DNA from: an uncultured Spirochaetaceae bacterium
Lineage (GTDB): Bacteria > Spirochaetota > Spirochaetia > Sphaerochaetales > Sphaerochaetaceae
Reading direction: 5' to 3'
Length of the DNA: 46,904 nt
Assembly (NCBI GenBank): GCA_944389145.1
Contig: CALXLH010000034.1
Coordinates: forward strand, 1 to 46,904
Shown here: positions 32,671-41,018 of the stretch, piece after piece
How positions within the stretch are numbered: the stretch's first letter is position 1
Layout of the letters: every line of letters begins with the position of its first letter
Translations under genes and position numbers: made by a program
The notes under the pieces: model-generated
The model's database searches: none
Told to the model about the DNA's origin: nothing
What the model saw: the letters and a program-made list of their open reading frames with translations, nothing else

Positions 32671-34117
32671 GCTGAACAATCAGTACACTCTCATGAAGAG
32701 GAAGATCGACACTGAGGTGCTTAAGTGCTTCTTTGACGATACCCTCGTGGAGAGGGCTGACAAGCTCCCGTTCGAGATCATCCCGAAGACGAGAACTCCG
32801 TTCAGATGCTGCATCTACAAGGAAAGGGCCATGGTGCGTTACCGCATAATGGCGCTTGCCGGCATAGACATCGAGAGGGATGATGACGAGGAGAAGCCTC
32901 TCCGTGAGTATATGCAGGAGGTGCTGGAGGAGGATAAGCCGCCTCTACCCTTGCTGACTACCATAATCACAGGATGCTCCGGCTGCCCGAAGTCGCAGTA
33001 CAGGATCTCCGATGGCTGCCGCGGATGCTTCGCGCGTCCATGCATGTCCAACTGCCCGAAGGATGCCATCGTATTCATCAACGGCCAGGCTCACATCCAG
33101 GAGGACAGATGCATACGCTGCGGCAAGTGCATGGAGGTCTGCCCGTTCCACGCTGTCGTGCATATCCCCGTTCCATGCGAGGAGGCATGCCCTGTGGATG
33201 CCGTGAAGAAGAACGAGGACGGCTTTGTCGAGATCGAGCATGATAAGTGCATCGGCTGCGGCAAGTGCGTGCGTTCCTGCCCGTTCGGGGCTATCGTTGA
33301 GCGCTCCGGGCTCTTCCCTGTGCTGAAGATGCTCAAGCGCGGCGAGAAGGTGGTGGCGATGATCGCCCCTGCCATAGACGGCCAGTTCCCGGGAACGCTG
33401 GGCCAGGTCAAGGCGGCTATAAAGGCGGCTGGATTCCATGATGTGATAGAGGTTGCCGAGGGCGCGGAGATTACCTCTCGAAATGAGGCTGAGGAGCTTC
33501 ATGAGAAGATCACGGAAGGAAAGGGCTTCATGACCACTTCCTGCTGTGCCGCATACATGGAGCTTATCTACAAGCATATCCCATACCTCAAGGACCGGCA
33601 TTCCACGTCGCTCTCGCCGATGGGCTATACGGTGAACATCATCAGGGAGAAGTATCCTGATGCCAAGATGGTCTTCATCGGTCCATGCCTTGCCAAGAAG
33701 GTTGAGGTCGCAAAGCGCTTCCGCGACTCTATTAGCGGTGTGATGACGTTCGCCGAGCTTGCGTCGATCTTCGTCGCCAAGGGCATAGATGTCCGTGAGA
33801 TGGAGGCTGATGACCTTGGTGATACCGAGAGCTTCCAGGACTGCCGTGAGTTCGCAGTCTCCAGCGGTGTCGCAGCCTGCGTGATGAGGCGCTTCGCTCA
33901 GGATGGCGTGACTGCCCGTGTCCTTCCCATCAATGGACTGGACAAGAAGACGGTGCGCCTGATGAAGACCTGGGAGAAGAGGGCGCCTGAGGCGGATCTC
34001 GTCGAGGTGATGGCCTGCGAGGGAGGATGCCTCGCCGGTCCAGGAACGATCGTCAAGCCTGCGCTCGCGATGAAGCTCAGGGCAGCCAAGCCCGCTCCTA
34101 AGGCCGCGGCGAAATAA
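32663..34117 (+). CDS. [FeFe] hydrogenase, group B type
   Basis: Cytoplasmic iron hydrogenase that makes or uses H2; 484 residues. An N-terminal region with GCSGCPK, CRGCFARPC and CP motifs is followed by two 4Fe-4S motifs (C150 IRCGKCMEVC and C196 IGCGKCVRSC). H-cluster motifs: L1 TSCCAAY (C294, C295; both cysteines kept, Pro replaced by Ala), L2 IGPCLAKK (C342), L3 EVMACEGGCLAGP (C452, C456). The double Cys in L1 means the proton path is intact, unlike in the sensor at 29414, so this one is probably catalytic. Group B members are poorly studied but common in clostridia. The tail is Ala/Lys/Pro rich. Last gene of the operon; a terminator follows. Confidence 0.92.
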   Translation: MLELNNQYTLMKRKIDTEVLKCFFDDTLVERADKLPFEIIPKTRTPFRCCIYKERAMVRYRIMALAGIDIERDDDEEKPLREYMQEVLEEDKPPLPLLTTIITGCSGCPKSQYRISDGCRGCFARPCMSNCPKDAIVFINGQAHIQEDRCIRCGKCMEVCPFHAVVHIPVPCEEACPVDAVKKNEDGFVEIEHDKCIGCGKCVRSCPFGAIVERSGLFPVLKMLKRGEKVVAMIAPAIDGQFPGTLGQVKAAIKAAGFHDVIEVAEGAEITSRNEAEELHEKITEGKGFMTTSCCAAYMELIYKHIPYLKDRHSTSLSPMGYTVNIIREKYPDAKMVFIGPCLAKKVEVAKRFRDSISGVMTFAELASIFVAKGIDVREMEADDLGDTESFQDCREFAVSSGVAACVMRRFAQDGVTARVLPINGLDKKTVRLMKTWEKRAPEADLVEVMACEGGCLAGPGTIVKPALAMKLRAAKPAPKAAAK

Positions 34118-34122
34118 CAGAG

Positions 34123-34157
34123 AGAAGGCGGTGGGCGACCATCGCCTTCTTCATTTC
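34123..34157 (+). terminator. Terminator of the hydrogenase operon
   Basis: Twelve-base arms AGAAGGCGGTGG and CCATCGCCTTCT (one G-T pair), loop GCGA, then TCATTTC. Confidence 0.8.
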
Positions 34158-34175
34158 ATAGTCATATTCTCATGA

Positions 34176-34204
34176 TTGACGGAACTTGTACTTCCGATTA
34201 TCAT
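34176..34204 (+). promoter_or_regulatory. Promoter of AAA ATPase gene 1
   Basis: -35 TTGACG (34176-34181), 17-base spacer, -10 TATCAT (34199-34204). The left arm of the inverted repeat at 34181-34226 lies between the two boxes. Confidence 0.55.
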
Positions 34205-34226
34205 AATAAACGGAAGTAGAGGTTCC
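34181..34226. repeat. Inverted and direct repeats at the ATPase 1 promoter
   Basis: Arms of 16 bases (34181-34196 and 34211-34226; 14 of 16 pair) around a 14-base spacer. In addition TTCCGATTATCAT occurs twice, at 34192-34204 and 34223-34235; the second copy runs into the ATG at 34234. The position suggests an operator for autoregulation. Confidence 0.6.
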
Positions 34227-34233
34227 GATTATC

Positions 34234-35400
34234 ATGTATATAAAAAGAGTGTCGGATATATCAGCCAGGCTTGAACGCAAGAGCCAGTTCCTTTTCGGTC
34301 CGCGGGAGACCGGGAAGACCTCATACATCGAGAATGAGCTGTCGGATGATATCATCCTCAGATGGGACCTCCTCGATACCAGGCTGAGGCGTCGGGCCTC
34401 AGTTGATCCTGGACTGCTATATGAGGAGGTCATGGCCACGGGGAAGAGGGGCGGACTCGTGGTCATCGATGAGATACAGAAGGTCCCGGAGCTTCTTGAT
34501 GAGGTCCATCGCCTGATAGAAGAAGGCGGCTTCCGCTTCCTTCTCACCGGCTCAAGCGCTCGCAAGCTCGTGCGCTCCGGCGTCAATCTCCTTGGAGGAC
34601 GGGCCGGCAGATGCTACCTCTTCCCATTCGTGTATCCTGAGGTCAGGGATGTTGATTTCTCTCTAGGCCACATCTTCTCCTCCGGCCTTCTCCCTGCCGC
34701 ATACCTTGATCCTGACCCGGATCAGACACTGGATGATTATATAAACACGTACCTGTATGATGAGATACAGAGCGAGGGAGCGGTAAGGAACCTGCCGGCC
34801 TTTTCCCGCTTCCTGGAGGTTGCCGCTATCTCCAACGGCGCTATCCTGAACTTCACGAATATAGCGAATGACGTGGGGCTTTCGAAGACATCCATAAGGG
34901 AATGGTACCAGATACTGACAGACACCCTCCTCGGATTCGAATTGCAGCCTTTCGTCAGGACAAGGAAGCGGAAGGCCATAGAGACGGCTAAGTACTATCT
35001 CTTCGATGTCGGGGTGCTTCGGTCATTGCTGGGAATCCAGCCTCCTGCTGAGACGCAGACGGAATATGGCACGTTCTTCGAGACATTCATCATCAACGAG
35101 GTGAAGGCATATCTGAGCTATAACGGGAAGGATAGGAAACTGCCTATCTCATACTGGCGCAGTACCAGCGGGTTCGAGGTGGGCCTCATCATCGGAAGCG
35201 AGGTCGCGATAGAGCTCAAGACCTCGAAGAGCCTTATTCCTAGGGATTTCCGGGGACTGAGGGCCTTCAGCGAGGAAGGCATCGCGGCAAAGAGCATCAT
35301 AGTATGCAGGGAGGAGCGGAAGAGGCTGGTCGATGGGGCCTTCCTTGTCTATCCCTGGCAGGACTTCCTCAAGGAGCTGTGGAACGGGGAGATCGTATAG
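34234..35400 (+). CDS. AAA ATPase with DUF4143 domain (1)
   Basis: 388 residues, function unknown. Walker A GPRETGKTSY (about 22-31), Walker B GLVVIDEIQ (about 71-79) and sensor LLTGSSARKL, then DUF4143 with the C-terminal nuclease-like strand pair. There the usual EVDF-x-AIEVK pattern reads FEVGLIIGSEVAIELK, so the Asp is Gly and nuclease activity is unlikely. The family is widespread in gut and archaeal genomes, often in several copies, with proposed but unproven roles in defence or mobile elements. An AGAGG 11 bases before ATG 34234 lies within the inverted repeat. A truncated relative lies at 20357 and another intact one at 39646. Confidence 0.88.
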   Translation: MYIKRVSDISARLERKSQFLFGPRETGKTSYIENELSDDIILRWDLLDTRLRRRASVDPGLLYEEVMATGKRGGLVVIDEIQKVPELLDEVHRLIEEGGFRFLLTGSSARKLVRSGVNLLGGRAGRCYLFPFVYPEVRDVDFSLGHIFSSGLLPAAYLDPDPDQTLDDYINTYLYDEIQSEGAVRNLPAFSRFLEVAAISNGAILNFTNIANDVGLSKTSIREWYQILTDTLLGFELQPFVRTRKRKAIETAKYYLFDVGVLRSLLGIQPPAETQTEYGTFFETFIINEVKAYLSYNGKDRKLPISYWRSTSGFEVGLIIGSEVAIELKTSKSLIPRDFRGLRAFSEEGIAAKSIIVCREERKRLVDGAFLVYPWQDFLKELWNGEIV

Positions 35401-35493
35401 CGCTTCACACAATCTTCATATTCGTATATAGCCCTTGCCTGTATAAACATAGGTAATAGGACATTAGAGAAGATCAAGAAGCTTGCGGAGTAC

Positions 35494-37185
35494 ATGGAGA
35501 GCGTGCAGGGAATAACCCTTGCCCGTGCTATATCCGTAAGCCCTGCGAAGATAGAGAAGATCCTCGCAGGAGAGGAGGAGCCGAACGCGCGCCTGATCGC
35601 GAAGATCGCCGCGTATTTCTTCATTCCCGTGGATATCATCACGGATGATGCGAAGGAGCTGCCCGATTTCGACACGCTGCAGCTTGACGAGGACCTGCTA
35701 TCGATCCAGCGTAATGATATTGCGAACGACATAGAGAGGGAGAGGCAGAGGCACTTCTTCTCACGCAACTGGCGCATGATCGGCTACCGCAAGCGCGTGA
35801 AGCTCGTGCTTTCCGTGCTGCTTATCGCCGTGCCTCTCATCGCGTACATCCTCTACTGCGGCTCAGAGGTCGCATACGAGCGCTTCGATGACCAGAGGAA
35901 GTACCGCATCGGCAGCGATGGCCTCGATTATGATATCTACGATCCCATCCAGAAGAAGTACCACGATGATCTGGAAGGCACCTCGAAGGCCAATAATCCC
36001 GATGCGTACTACACCGAGGTCAAGGTCGGAGTCGTGCTGGAGAAGATAAAGAACATCGATGCCTCCACCTCCCATTACGAGGCGAGGATGCAGCTCTACT
36101 TCAAGTTCGACAAGGATGAGTTCAGGGAGATGTTCCGCCATTACGCGCGCAACGTGCTTGCCGATCAGATCATCAATGACTACTACTCCTCTACCGGAGA
36201 GGCGAGGCCCACGGGCGCCTTCCTCCATGACCAGTGGATTGATGAGCATCAGGCGTTCTTCGAGGAGTGGGTGGAGCTTCATGACAGCGAGTACTATCCT
36301 GGCGAGACTCCTTCCAACGTCCTTACCGACAAGGAGACGATGTTCACCATCGGCAACGGCGAGTTCGTCCCTGATTCCCTCGGTACCCTCAAGGAGCTTG
36401 AGGAGGTACAGTACTACGATGAGGAGGGCAATCTCCGCACGATGTGCTATCAGAAGATCCGCTTCAACGCCTCCTTCGAGAAGGCCTTTGACAGCGTGCG
36501 TTATCCCCTTGATTCGGTGCAGTTCAAGATGTACATCCTGCCGACGATGGATGCCGATTACATCCGCTACACGCCGGATAAGGACGTCAACTCCGATGGC
36601 GTGAGGATCAGCGGCTTCACCCCGTACTTCGGCATCACCTCCGGCTACAGGGTCATCCACGATACCGACACTGTCGATAACTTCACTCTCCGCCTCAACT
36701 ACTACTACGATGAGAATAACGATCCGGCGGTCCACTTCGAGGATTCGGTGCGCACGCAGCTTGAGATCATCGTCCGCGCCAACAGGGCCGGCGTCTCGCT
36801 CTTCCTGAAGGCGTTCATCAACCTCTTCAGCGTCGTCATCTGGATCATCATCGCCTTCTACAGCCAGAGCTATACGGGTGAGGACAGCGTAGGGATGCTC
36901 GGCACAGGACTGTTTGGTGTCATATCCTCGATGCTCGTCGGACTCTCGATGGTATCGGACGCAGGCATATTCTCCCTGATAACGATGATCAATATATTCA
37001 CGCTAGCTGTGATAATGATAATGACCTATCAGGCGATAGCCGCGAAGAGGGCGCAGGCGAGGAAGGACAAGGTGCTTATCGCATACAACGGCATTAAGCT
37101 CCGCATCCTCTTCATCATCCTCACCATCTGCACCATCGCCATGTTCCTCGTGATTCCTGCGATGGCTTATATGTGGGGTGCTTGA
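35494..37185 (+). CDS. Membrane protein with HTH-like N-terminus and large external domain
   Basis: 563 residues. The first 55 (TLARAISVSPAKIEKILAGE, then EPNARLIAKIAAYFFIPVDI) look like most of a Cro/CI-type helix-turn-helix; the first helix seems missing, although codons upstream of ATG 35494 (KIKKLAEYM) would extend it without a standard start. A membrane helix at about 108-128 is followed by a region of about 320 residues rich in Tyr, Asp and Glu, and then by four hydrophobic helices at 430-560. The external and C-terminal part resembles DUF4436 membrane proteins; this match is tentative. A membrane-bound DNA-binding protein is one reading. GGAG lies five bases before the ATG. Confidence 0.75.
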   Translation: MESVQGITLARAISVSPAKIEKILAGEEEPNARLIAKIAAYFFIPVDIITDDAKELPDFDTLQLDEDLLSIQRNDIANDIERERQRHFFSRNWRMIGYRKRVKLVLSVLLIAVPLIAYILYCGSEVAYERFDDQRKYRIGSDGLDYDIYDPIQKKYHDDLEGTSKANNPDAYYTEVKVGVVLEKIKNIDASTSHYEARMQLYFKFDKDEFREMFRHYARNVLADQIINDYYSSTGEARPTGAFLHDQWIDEHQAFFEEWVELHDSEYYPGETPSNVLTDKETMFTIGNGEFVPDSLGTLKELEEVQYYDEEGNLRTMCYQKIRFNASFEKAFDSVRYPLDSVQFKMYILPTMDADYIRYTPDKDVNSDGVRISGFTPYFGITSGYRVIHDTDTVDNFTLRLNYYYDENNDPAVHFEDSVRTQLEIIVRANRAGVSLFLKAFINLFSVVIWIIIAFYSQSYTGEDSVGMLGTGLFGVISSMLVGLSMVSDAGIFSLITMINIFTLAVIMIMTYQAIAAKRAQARKDKVLIAYNGIKLRILFIILTICTIAMFLVIPAMAYMWGA

Positions 37186-37209
37186 TAGCCCACTCTCTCA
37201 AATGACCGT

Positions 37210-37230
37210 CCCCTGCCTCACAAGCAGGGG
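37210..37230. terminator. Terminator between convergent membrane-protein and acetyltransferase genes
   Basis: Perfect 7-bp stem CCCCTGC / GCAGGGG with a 7-base loop, 25 bp after one stop and 5 bp before the other. T-richness is modest on both strands. Confidence 0.65.
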
Positions 37231-37234
37231 ATTC

Positions 37235-37690
37235 TCATTCAACGGGCTCTATCCTGTATACCGTCCACTCGCTCATCGCCCTTGCCCCGAGTCCCTTCTC
37301 ATAGAAGCCGATGGCATCCCTGTTCTCATCGAGGCACCACCACTCGATGCGGCCGCAGCCGCGCTCTGCCGCGATCGCGCGAAGGTGGTCGATCAAGGCG
37401 CGTCCATAGCCCTTTCCCCTGTACTCAGGAGCGATGTAGAGATCCTCTATGTAGAGCCCCGGACGTCCTAGGAATGTGGAGAAGTTATGGAAGAAGAGGG
37501 CGAAGCCTATCTCTCTGCCATCAAGCACGGGGAACACGACCTCGGCCATCCGCCTCTCAAAGAGATTCTTCCTCAGTATCTCCTCGGTGGCCGTGACCTC
37601 CGACAGGAGCCCCTCATAGGATGCAAGCTCCCTTATCATCGTGAGGATAAGCGGTACATCAGCCTCTACTGCGTTACGGAACCTGAGCAT
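37235..37690 (-). CDS. GNAT family N-acetyltransferase
   Basis: Acetyl-CoA-dependent transferase of 151 residues. ATG 37690 is chosen because homology begins at MLRFRNAVEADVPLI; the upstream frame lies in the previous gene. Acetyl-CoA motif A reads YIAPEYRGKGYGRALIDHL (about 97-115), followed by CGRIEWWCLDENRDAIGFYE. The WWCLDEN pattern is like spermidine/diamine or thialysine acetyltransferases of the SAT type, so a polyamine-like amine is possible but unproven. Its start lies one base after the stop of the RNA-ligase-like gene, with which it forms a two-gene operon. Confidence 0.88.
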   Translation of the reverse strand: MLRFRNAVEADVPLILTMIRELASYEGLLSEVTATEEILRKNLFERRMAEVVFPVLDGREIGFALFFHNFSTFLGRPGLYIEDLYIAPEYRGKGYGRALIDHLRAIAAERGCGRIEWWCLDENRDAIGFYEKGLGARAMSEWTVYRIEPVE

Positions 37691-37691
37691 G

Positions 37692-38204
37692 TCATGACCT
37701 ATGGAAGAGGGAGGTGTAGACCATATGGCCATCGATCCTCTCCGAGAGCATCAGATCGAATCCCGATACTGTGCATCCGATCGCTTCGATAGCACCTGCT
37801 GCCATGGAGCCGATTACCCGTCGCCCCAGCGTTATATGGGGTTTGTACCGTCTCCGCTCAAGCCTCAGTCCACGGTCCTCAAGCTCCCTGTGGAGATTCC
37901 TCTGCAATCCCATCAGCGCGCCGCTCTCCTCGGCTCCTACCCACCATGTGTCCCCGTCAGGACGGGTGAAGCATCCGATGCGGTTCATCGATATATCAAA
38001 AGGGGAGAAATCAATGGAGCGCATGGCCTCTATCGCCTTGTTGCGCTCTGCACTATCGCACTCGCCGAGGAACTCAAGGGTGAGGTGGAGGTTATCACGG
38101 GAGACGAACGAACCATGGACCGCCTTATCATGAAGAGCGTCACGTAGCTCCACGAGCCTATCCACGGTATCATCATCGAACAGCACTGCAATGAACAATC
38201 TCAT
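37692..38204 (-). CDS. thpR: 2'-5' RNA ligase family protein (ThpR-like cyclic phosphodiesterase)
   Basis: Member of the 2H phosphoesterase superfamily, 170 residues. The two catalytic motifs are H40-x-T42 in NLHLTLEFLG and H123-x-T125 in KPHITLGRR. Family members hydrolyse RNA 2',3'-cyclic phosphates and can join tRNA halves through 2'-5' bonds in vitro; the physiological role is unclear. ATG 38204 fits the family start MRLFIAVLF; no clear ribosome site, and a TTG further up (38234) could be used. A TATACC box lies about 35 bases upstream. Confidence 0.88.
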   Translation of the reverse strand: MRLFIAVLFDDDTVDRLVELRDALHDKAVHGSFVSRDNLHLTLEFLGECDSAERNKAIEAMRSIDFSPFDISMNRIGCFTRPDGDTWWVGAEESGALMGLQRNLHRELEDRGLRLERRRYKPHITLGRRVIGSMAAGAIEAIGCTVSGFDLMLSERIDGHMVYTSLFHRS

Positions 38205-38236
38205 AGGAAGATGGTAGCACGAAAGGGAGAGCAAGG

Positions 38237-38242
38237 TATAAT
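38237..38242 (+). promoter_or_regulatory. -10 box for the lipoprotein gene at 38262
   Basis: TATAAT preceded by AGG, 20 bases before the ATG and divergent from thpR. No good -35 was seen, so it may need an activator. Confidence 0.4.
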
Positions 38243-38261
38243 CAGGGAAAGGGAGGACGGT

Positions 38262-39560
38262 ATGCTCTCAAGGATTGCGGCTTTATCACTGATTATCGTG
38301 TCGATCATCTCATGCGGAGGAAACAGCACGGTCACCACCAATGAGGAGGTCATCGATATAACCACGACATCTATAACCAGGGACTATCCTATAGACAGTC
38401 TTACGGAGGTTACGCTTACCAATCTCACTCCTGGGCATCTCTATGCCATCTATCCATCAGGAAGCATCCTGCCATCAAAAGGCTCATCTGATCTGATTAA
38501 CACTCAGGGTGGTACGTTCCTCCTTACGCCGGATGTTGCGGAATTCTCATTTTCCGGTGGTGATATAGGGATAAGCGATGGAACGTTCCGTGTCTATGAA
38601 CTCCATCCGGAGGGCAGGGATATGATCATCGATGAATCCTCTGATACGCCACTCTTCATCTCTTCTGACGGCACGAAGGTATATGAGGAATACTATGAGA
38701 TCGATTTATCAGAGGTTCAGGATATAGATGCCAGCAATGTCTCTCTCTTCTCGATAAGGAACGGAAATGGCGTCTCTACTGTCTCAAGAGGCATCATCGA
38801 TGATAATGGACGTCTGTCATCAGGAGAGAACCTCATGGATCTCTCCGGACAGAAGATCGTAAGGATATTCAATCAGATCCATATCAAGGAAAGCGATGGC
38901 GATATGTCCCAAGAGCTTCGCCTTATGACACCAGAGACAATCAGTACAGGTTCCAAGCTGCAGTCTCCGGGAATGTACAGGATAGGCAGTACATCAGAGG
39001 ATATCGTGATGGAGATAGGCTGCACGACGGGCGTGACGGCCTATCAGCTGATGTCGCGCTTCCCCAATGTCCGTGATGCCCATACCGGTCTGAAGGTAGA
39101 TAGGTTCTTCCCGATCTATGCCAGCGATAGCGAGAGGAAGCTCATCGTCTATATCGGGCCTGTCAGCAATGATATCCTCTTCGAGTTCTATCTCTACGAA
39201 GGCTCCGATGGTGGTACGGCGACGATCCGTCCGATTACAGCTGAGGAGAAAGAGCTTATCCAGACCATAGGAGCTACAGGAGGGACGATATCTTCTCCTG
39301 CTGGTGAAGGAGTGCGCATCGTGCCATTCATAATTGATGGAAAAGCCTCTACAAGCGCTTCCATCTCTACGACAGCGAACGATGATACACAGATTATAAT
39401 CCGTTCCTTCTCAGATGATATGAGAGGCTATTCGCAACTATCTCTTACGAACAGCAATCCATCTCGTCCATTTCCTACGGATCATCCGTTTACGCCCACG
39501 TTAGGCTATGCGATCATCCGGGGCCCGGAGGCAGAGAGCATAACCTTGACGATAAGATAA
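38262..39560 (+). CDS. Putative lipoprotein of unknown function
   Basis: 432 residues from ATG 38262, with GGGAGGACGG in front. Signal SRIAALSLIIVSIISC has the lipobox Cys at about 18, followed by GGN. The mature protein is rich in Ser, Thr, Ile and Gly and seems to be beta-rich; I recognise no domain. Segments such as VTLTNLTPGHLYAIYPSGSI resemble fibronectin-like or pre-peptidase C-terminal beta sandwiches. It is probably anchored in the outer or inner membrane facing the periplasm or surface. Related in style, not in sequence, to the lipoproteins at 15309 and 41019. Confidence 0.8.
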   Translation: MLSRIAALSLIIVSIISCGGNSTVTTNEEVIDITTTSITRDYPIDSLTEVTLTNLTPGHLYAIYPSGSILPSKGSSDLINTQGGTFLLTPDVAEFSFSGGDIGISDGTFRVYELHPEGRDMIIDESSDTPLFISSDGTKVYEEYYEIDLSEVQDIDASNVSLFSIRNGNGVSTVSRGIIDDNGRLSSGENLMDLSGQKIVRIFNQIHIKESDGDMSQELRLMTPETISTGSKLQSPGMYRIGSTSEDIVMEIGCTTGVTAYQLMSRFPNVRDAHTGLKVDRFFPIYASDSERKLIVYIGPVSNDILFEFYLYEGSDGGTATIRPITAEEKELIQTIGATGGTISSPAGEGVRIVPFIIDGKASTSASISTTANDDTQIIIRSFSDDMRGYSQLSLTNSNPSRPFPTDHPFTPTLGYAIIRGPEAESITLTIR

Positions 39561-39617
39561 TCATCAAGATTACTTTGATGAATATCTGGGAAATCATCAA
39601 GATTACTTTGACGAATA
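39559..39617. repeat. Tandem 26-bp repeat, each with an inverted repeat, before AAA ATPase 2
   Basis: Copies at 39559-39584 and 39592-39617 differ at one base and are 33 bp apart, about three helical turns. Each contains TCATCAA-N7-TTGATGA (second copy TTGACGA). The second overlaps the -35 of the ATPase promoter, so both look like operator sites. Confidence 0.7.
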
Positions 39618-39636
39618 CGCCAGCCTCCATTAAGAT
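39608..39636 (+). promoter_or_regulatory. Promoter of AAA ATPase gene 2 (leaderless transcript likely)
   Basis: -35 TTGACG (39608-39613), 17-base spacer, -10 TAAGAT (39631-39636). The start of transcription is expected at 39643-39646, that is at the ATG itself. No ribosome site is present. Confidence 0.5.
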
Positions 39637-39645
39637 TTAGTTGAT

Positions 39646-40968
39646 ATGGATATTGCCGCGATCAAGGAAAAGATACTCTCTGATAGGGAATACATTTTCT
39701 CAAGGACATACACGGAAAGGGATTTCACCTTCAGTGAGCTGCCTGGTATGGCTGTGATAATCGTCGGTGCAAGGCGTTCCGGAAAGACCTCATGGCTTAG
39801 GGGCTATGCCCGTAAGCTTATCGATGGAGGGCTGCCTAAGGAGAAGGTCTGCTACATGAACTTCTTTGAGCGCCTTGATGGCATGACGATACCACTTGTA
39901 GAGAAGGCCTATTTCGAGCTTTATCCTGAGTTTCAGAATGACAGAGAGGTACGCTTCCTCTTTGATGAGGTCCAGAACATAGAAGGCTGGGGACCTGGCG
40001 TATCGGTCCTGATGGACAGGCATCCCTGCCATGTCATACTCACCGGCTCCTCAGCTAAGTATCTATCGACAGACATAGCCGATGAGATGAGGGGTAGGGG
40101 GCTTCCGTTCTCATTTTATCCCCTCTCGTTCCGTGAGTTCTGCCGGTTCAATGGAAAGGCTGTGGATGGAGGAGGGTATTATACGGCAACAGAGCAGAAC
40201 ACGCTCTCCAATCTCTTCTTATCCTATCTTCAGAGAGGATCATACCCTGTCCTTGCCTCCGTTGATGATGAGGCACTACGGCAGATGGTGCTGAATGATT
40301 ACTTCGACCTTGCGTATTCAAGGGATATCATAGACAGGTTCGAGGTGATGAAAGGCTCCCTCCTCAGAAGGCTCTTATTCCGCATCGTGAAGAACAGCGG
40401 AAGCCCATATACGGTCGCCCGTCTCGTCCATATGCTCAAGAGCGAGGGCTTCCCCACATCCGCGGAGCTTATCTCATCGTACATAGAGATGATCAAGGAC
40501 ACCAGGTTCATCGAGGAGGTTGATATCTATGGAACCGAGACGGAGAAGAGGAGGAATCCCAAGAAGCTATATGCCATAGATCATCAGATGGCCGTCCTCT
40601 TCCGTGAGTTTGGCTATTCAGAGGGAGTAGTCCTCGAACACGCCATCTTTTCCTCAGTTCTTAGGACAGGGCTGAAGATCAATTACTATCGTGATGAGAA
40701 TGGATATGAGACTGATTTCGTCGCCTCTGATATTTCCATGGCCCCAAAGGCCCTTGTCCAGGTCACATACAGCCTTGGAGAGAACCGAGACAGGGAGATC
40801 CGTGGCCTTAGAAGCGCAATGGCAGCATTCAATCTGAAAAGAGGGCTTATCATCACCATGGGTGAAGAAGGACACGAGGAATACGATGAAGGCTCAATCG
40901 ATATCATCAGAGGCTGGCGATTCGCCCTGAATCCAGCTGCCTTTATTGAGCATGGAGAGAAAAAGTAA
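39646..40968 (+). CDS. AAA ATPase with DUF4143 domain (2)
   Basis: 440 residues, function unknown. Walker A VGARRSGKTSW (about 40-50), Walker B VRFLFDEVQN (about 104-113), ILTGSSAKYLS, then PFSFYPLSFREFC. A winged-helix-like middle is followed by the C-terminal nuclease-like motif YETDFVAS with VQVTYSL, in which the Asp is kept, unlike in ATPase 1. The two intact copies belong to different branches of the family. No ribosome site precedes the ATG, so a leaderless message is likely. A hairpin follows the stop. Confidence 0.88.
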   Translation: MDIAAIKEKILSDREYIFSRTYTERDFTFSELPGMAVIIVGARRSGKTSWLRGYARKLIDGGLPKEKVCYMNFFERLDGMTIPLVEKAYFELYPEFQNDREVRFLFDEVQNIEGWGPGVSVLMDRHPCHVILTGSSAKYLSTDIADEMRGRGLPFSFYPLSFREFCRFNGKAVDGGGYYTATEQNTLSNLFLSYLQRGSYPVLASVDDEALRQMVLNDYFDLAYSRDIIDRFEVMKGSLLRRLLFRIVKNSGSPYTVARLVHMLKSEGFPTSAELISSYIEMIKDTRFIEEVDIYGTETEKRRNPKKLYAIDHQMAVLFREFGYSEGVVLEHAIFSSVLRTGLKINYYRDENGYETDFVASDISMAPKALVQVTYSLGENRDREIRGLRSAMAAFNLKRGLIITMGEEGHEEYDEGSIDIIRGWRFALNPAAFIEHGEKK

Positions 40969-40996
40969 GGAGCCACATCCGTGGGGATATGGCTCC
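40969..40996 (-). terminator. Terminator between ATPase 2 and the minus-strand lipoprotein
   Basis: Twelve-base arms (11 pair) GGAGCCACATCC / GGATATGGCTCC around a 4-base loop. On the minus strand it is followed by TTACTTTTTC, so it mainly ends the lipoprotein transcript. Confidence 0.65.
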
Positions 40997-41018
40997 GAAA
41001 GCACTGATTGGGTATCAA

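Noticed and set aside
35863-36735. Minus-strand frame of 290 codons
   Set aside because: Antisense to the external domain of the membrane protein; Val/Leu/Arg-rich translation typical of a shadow.
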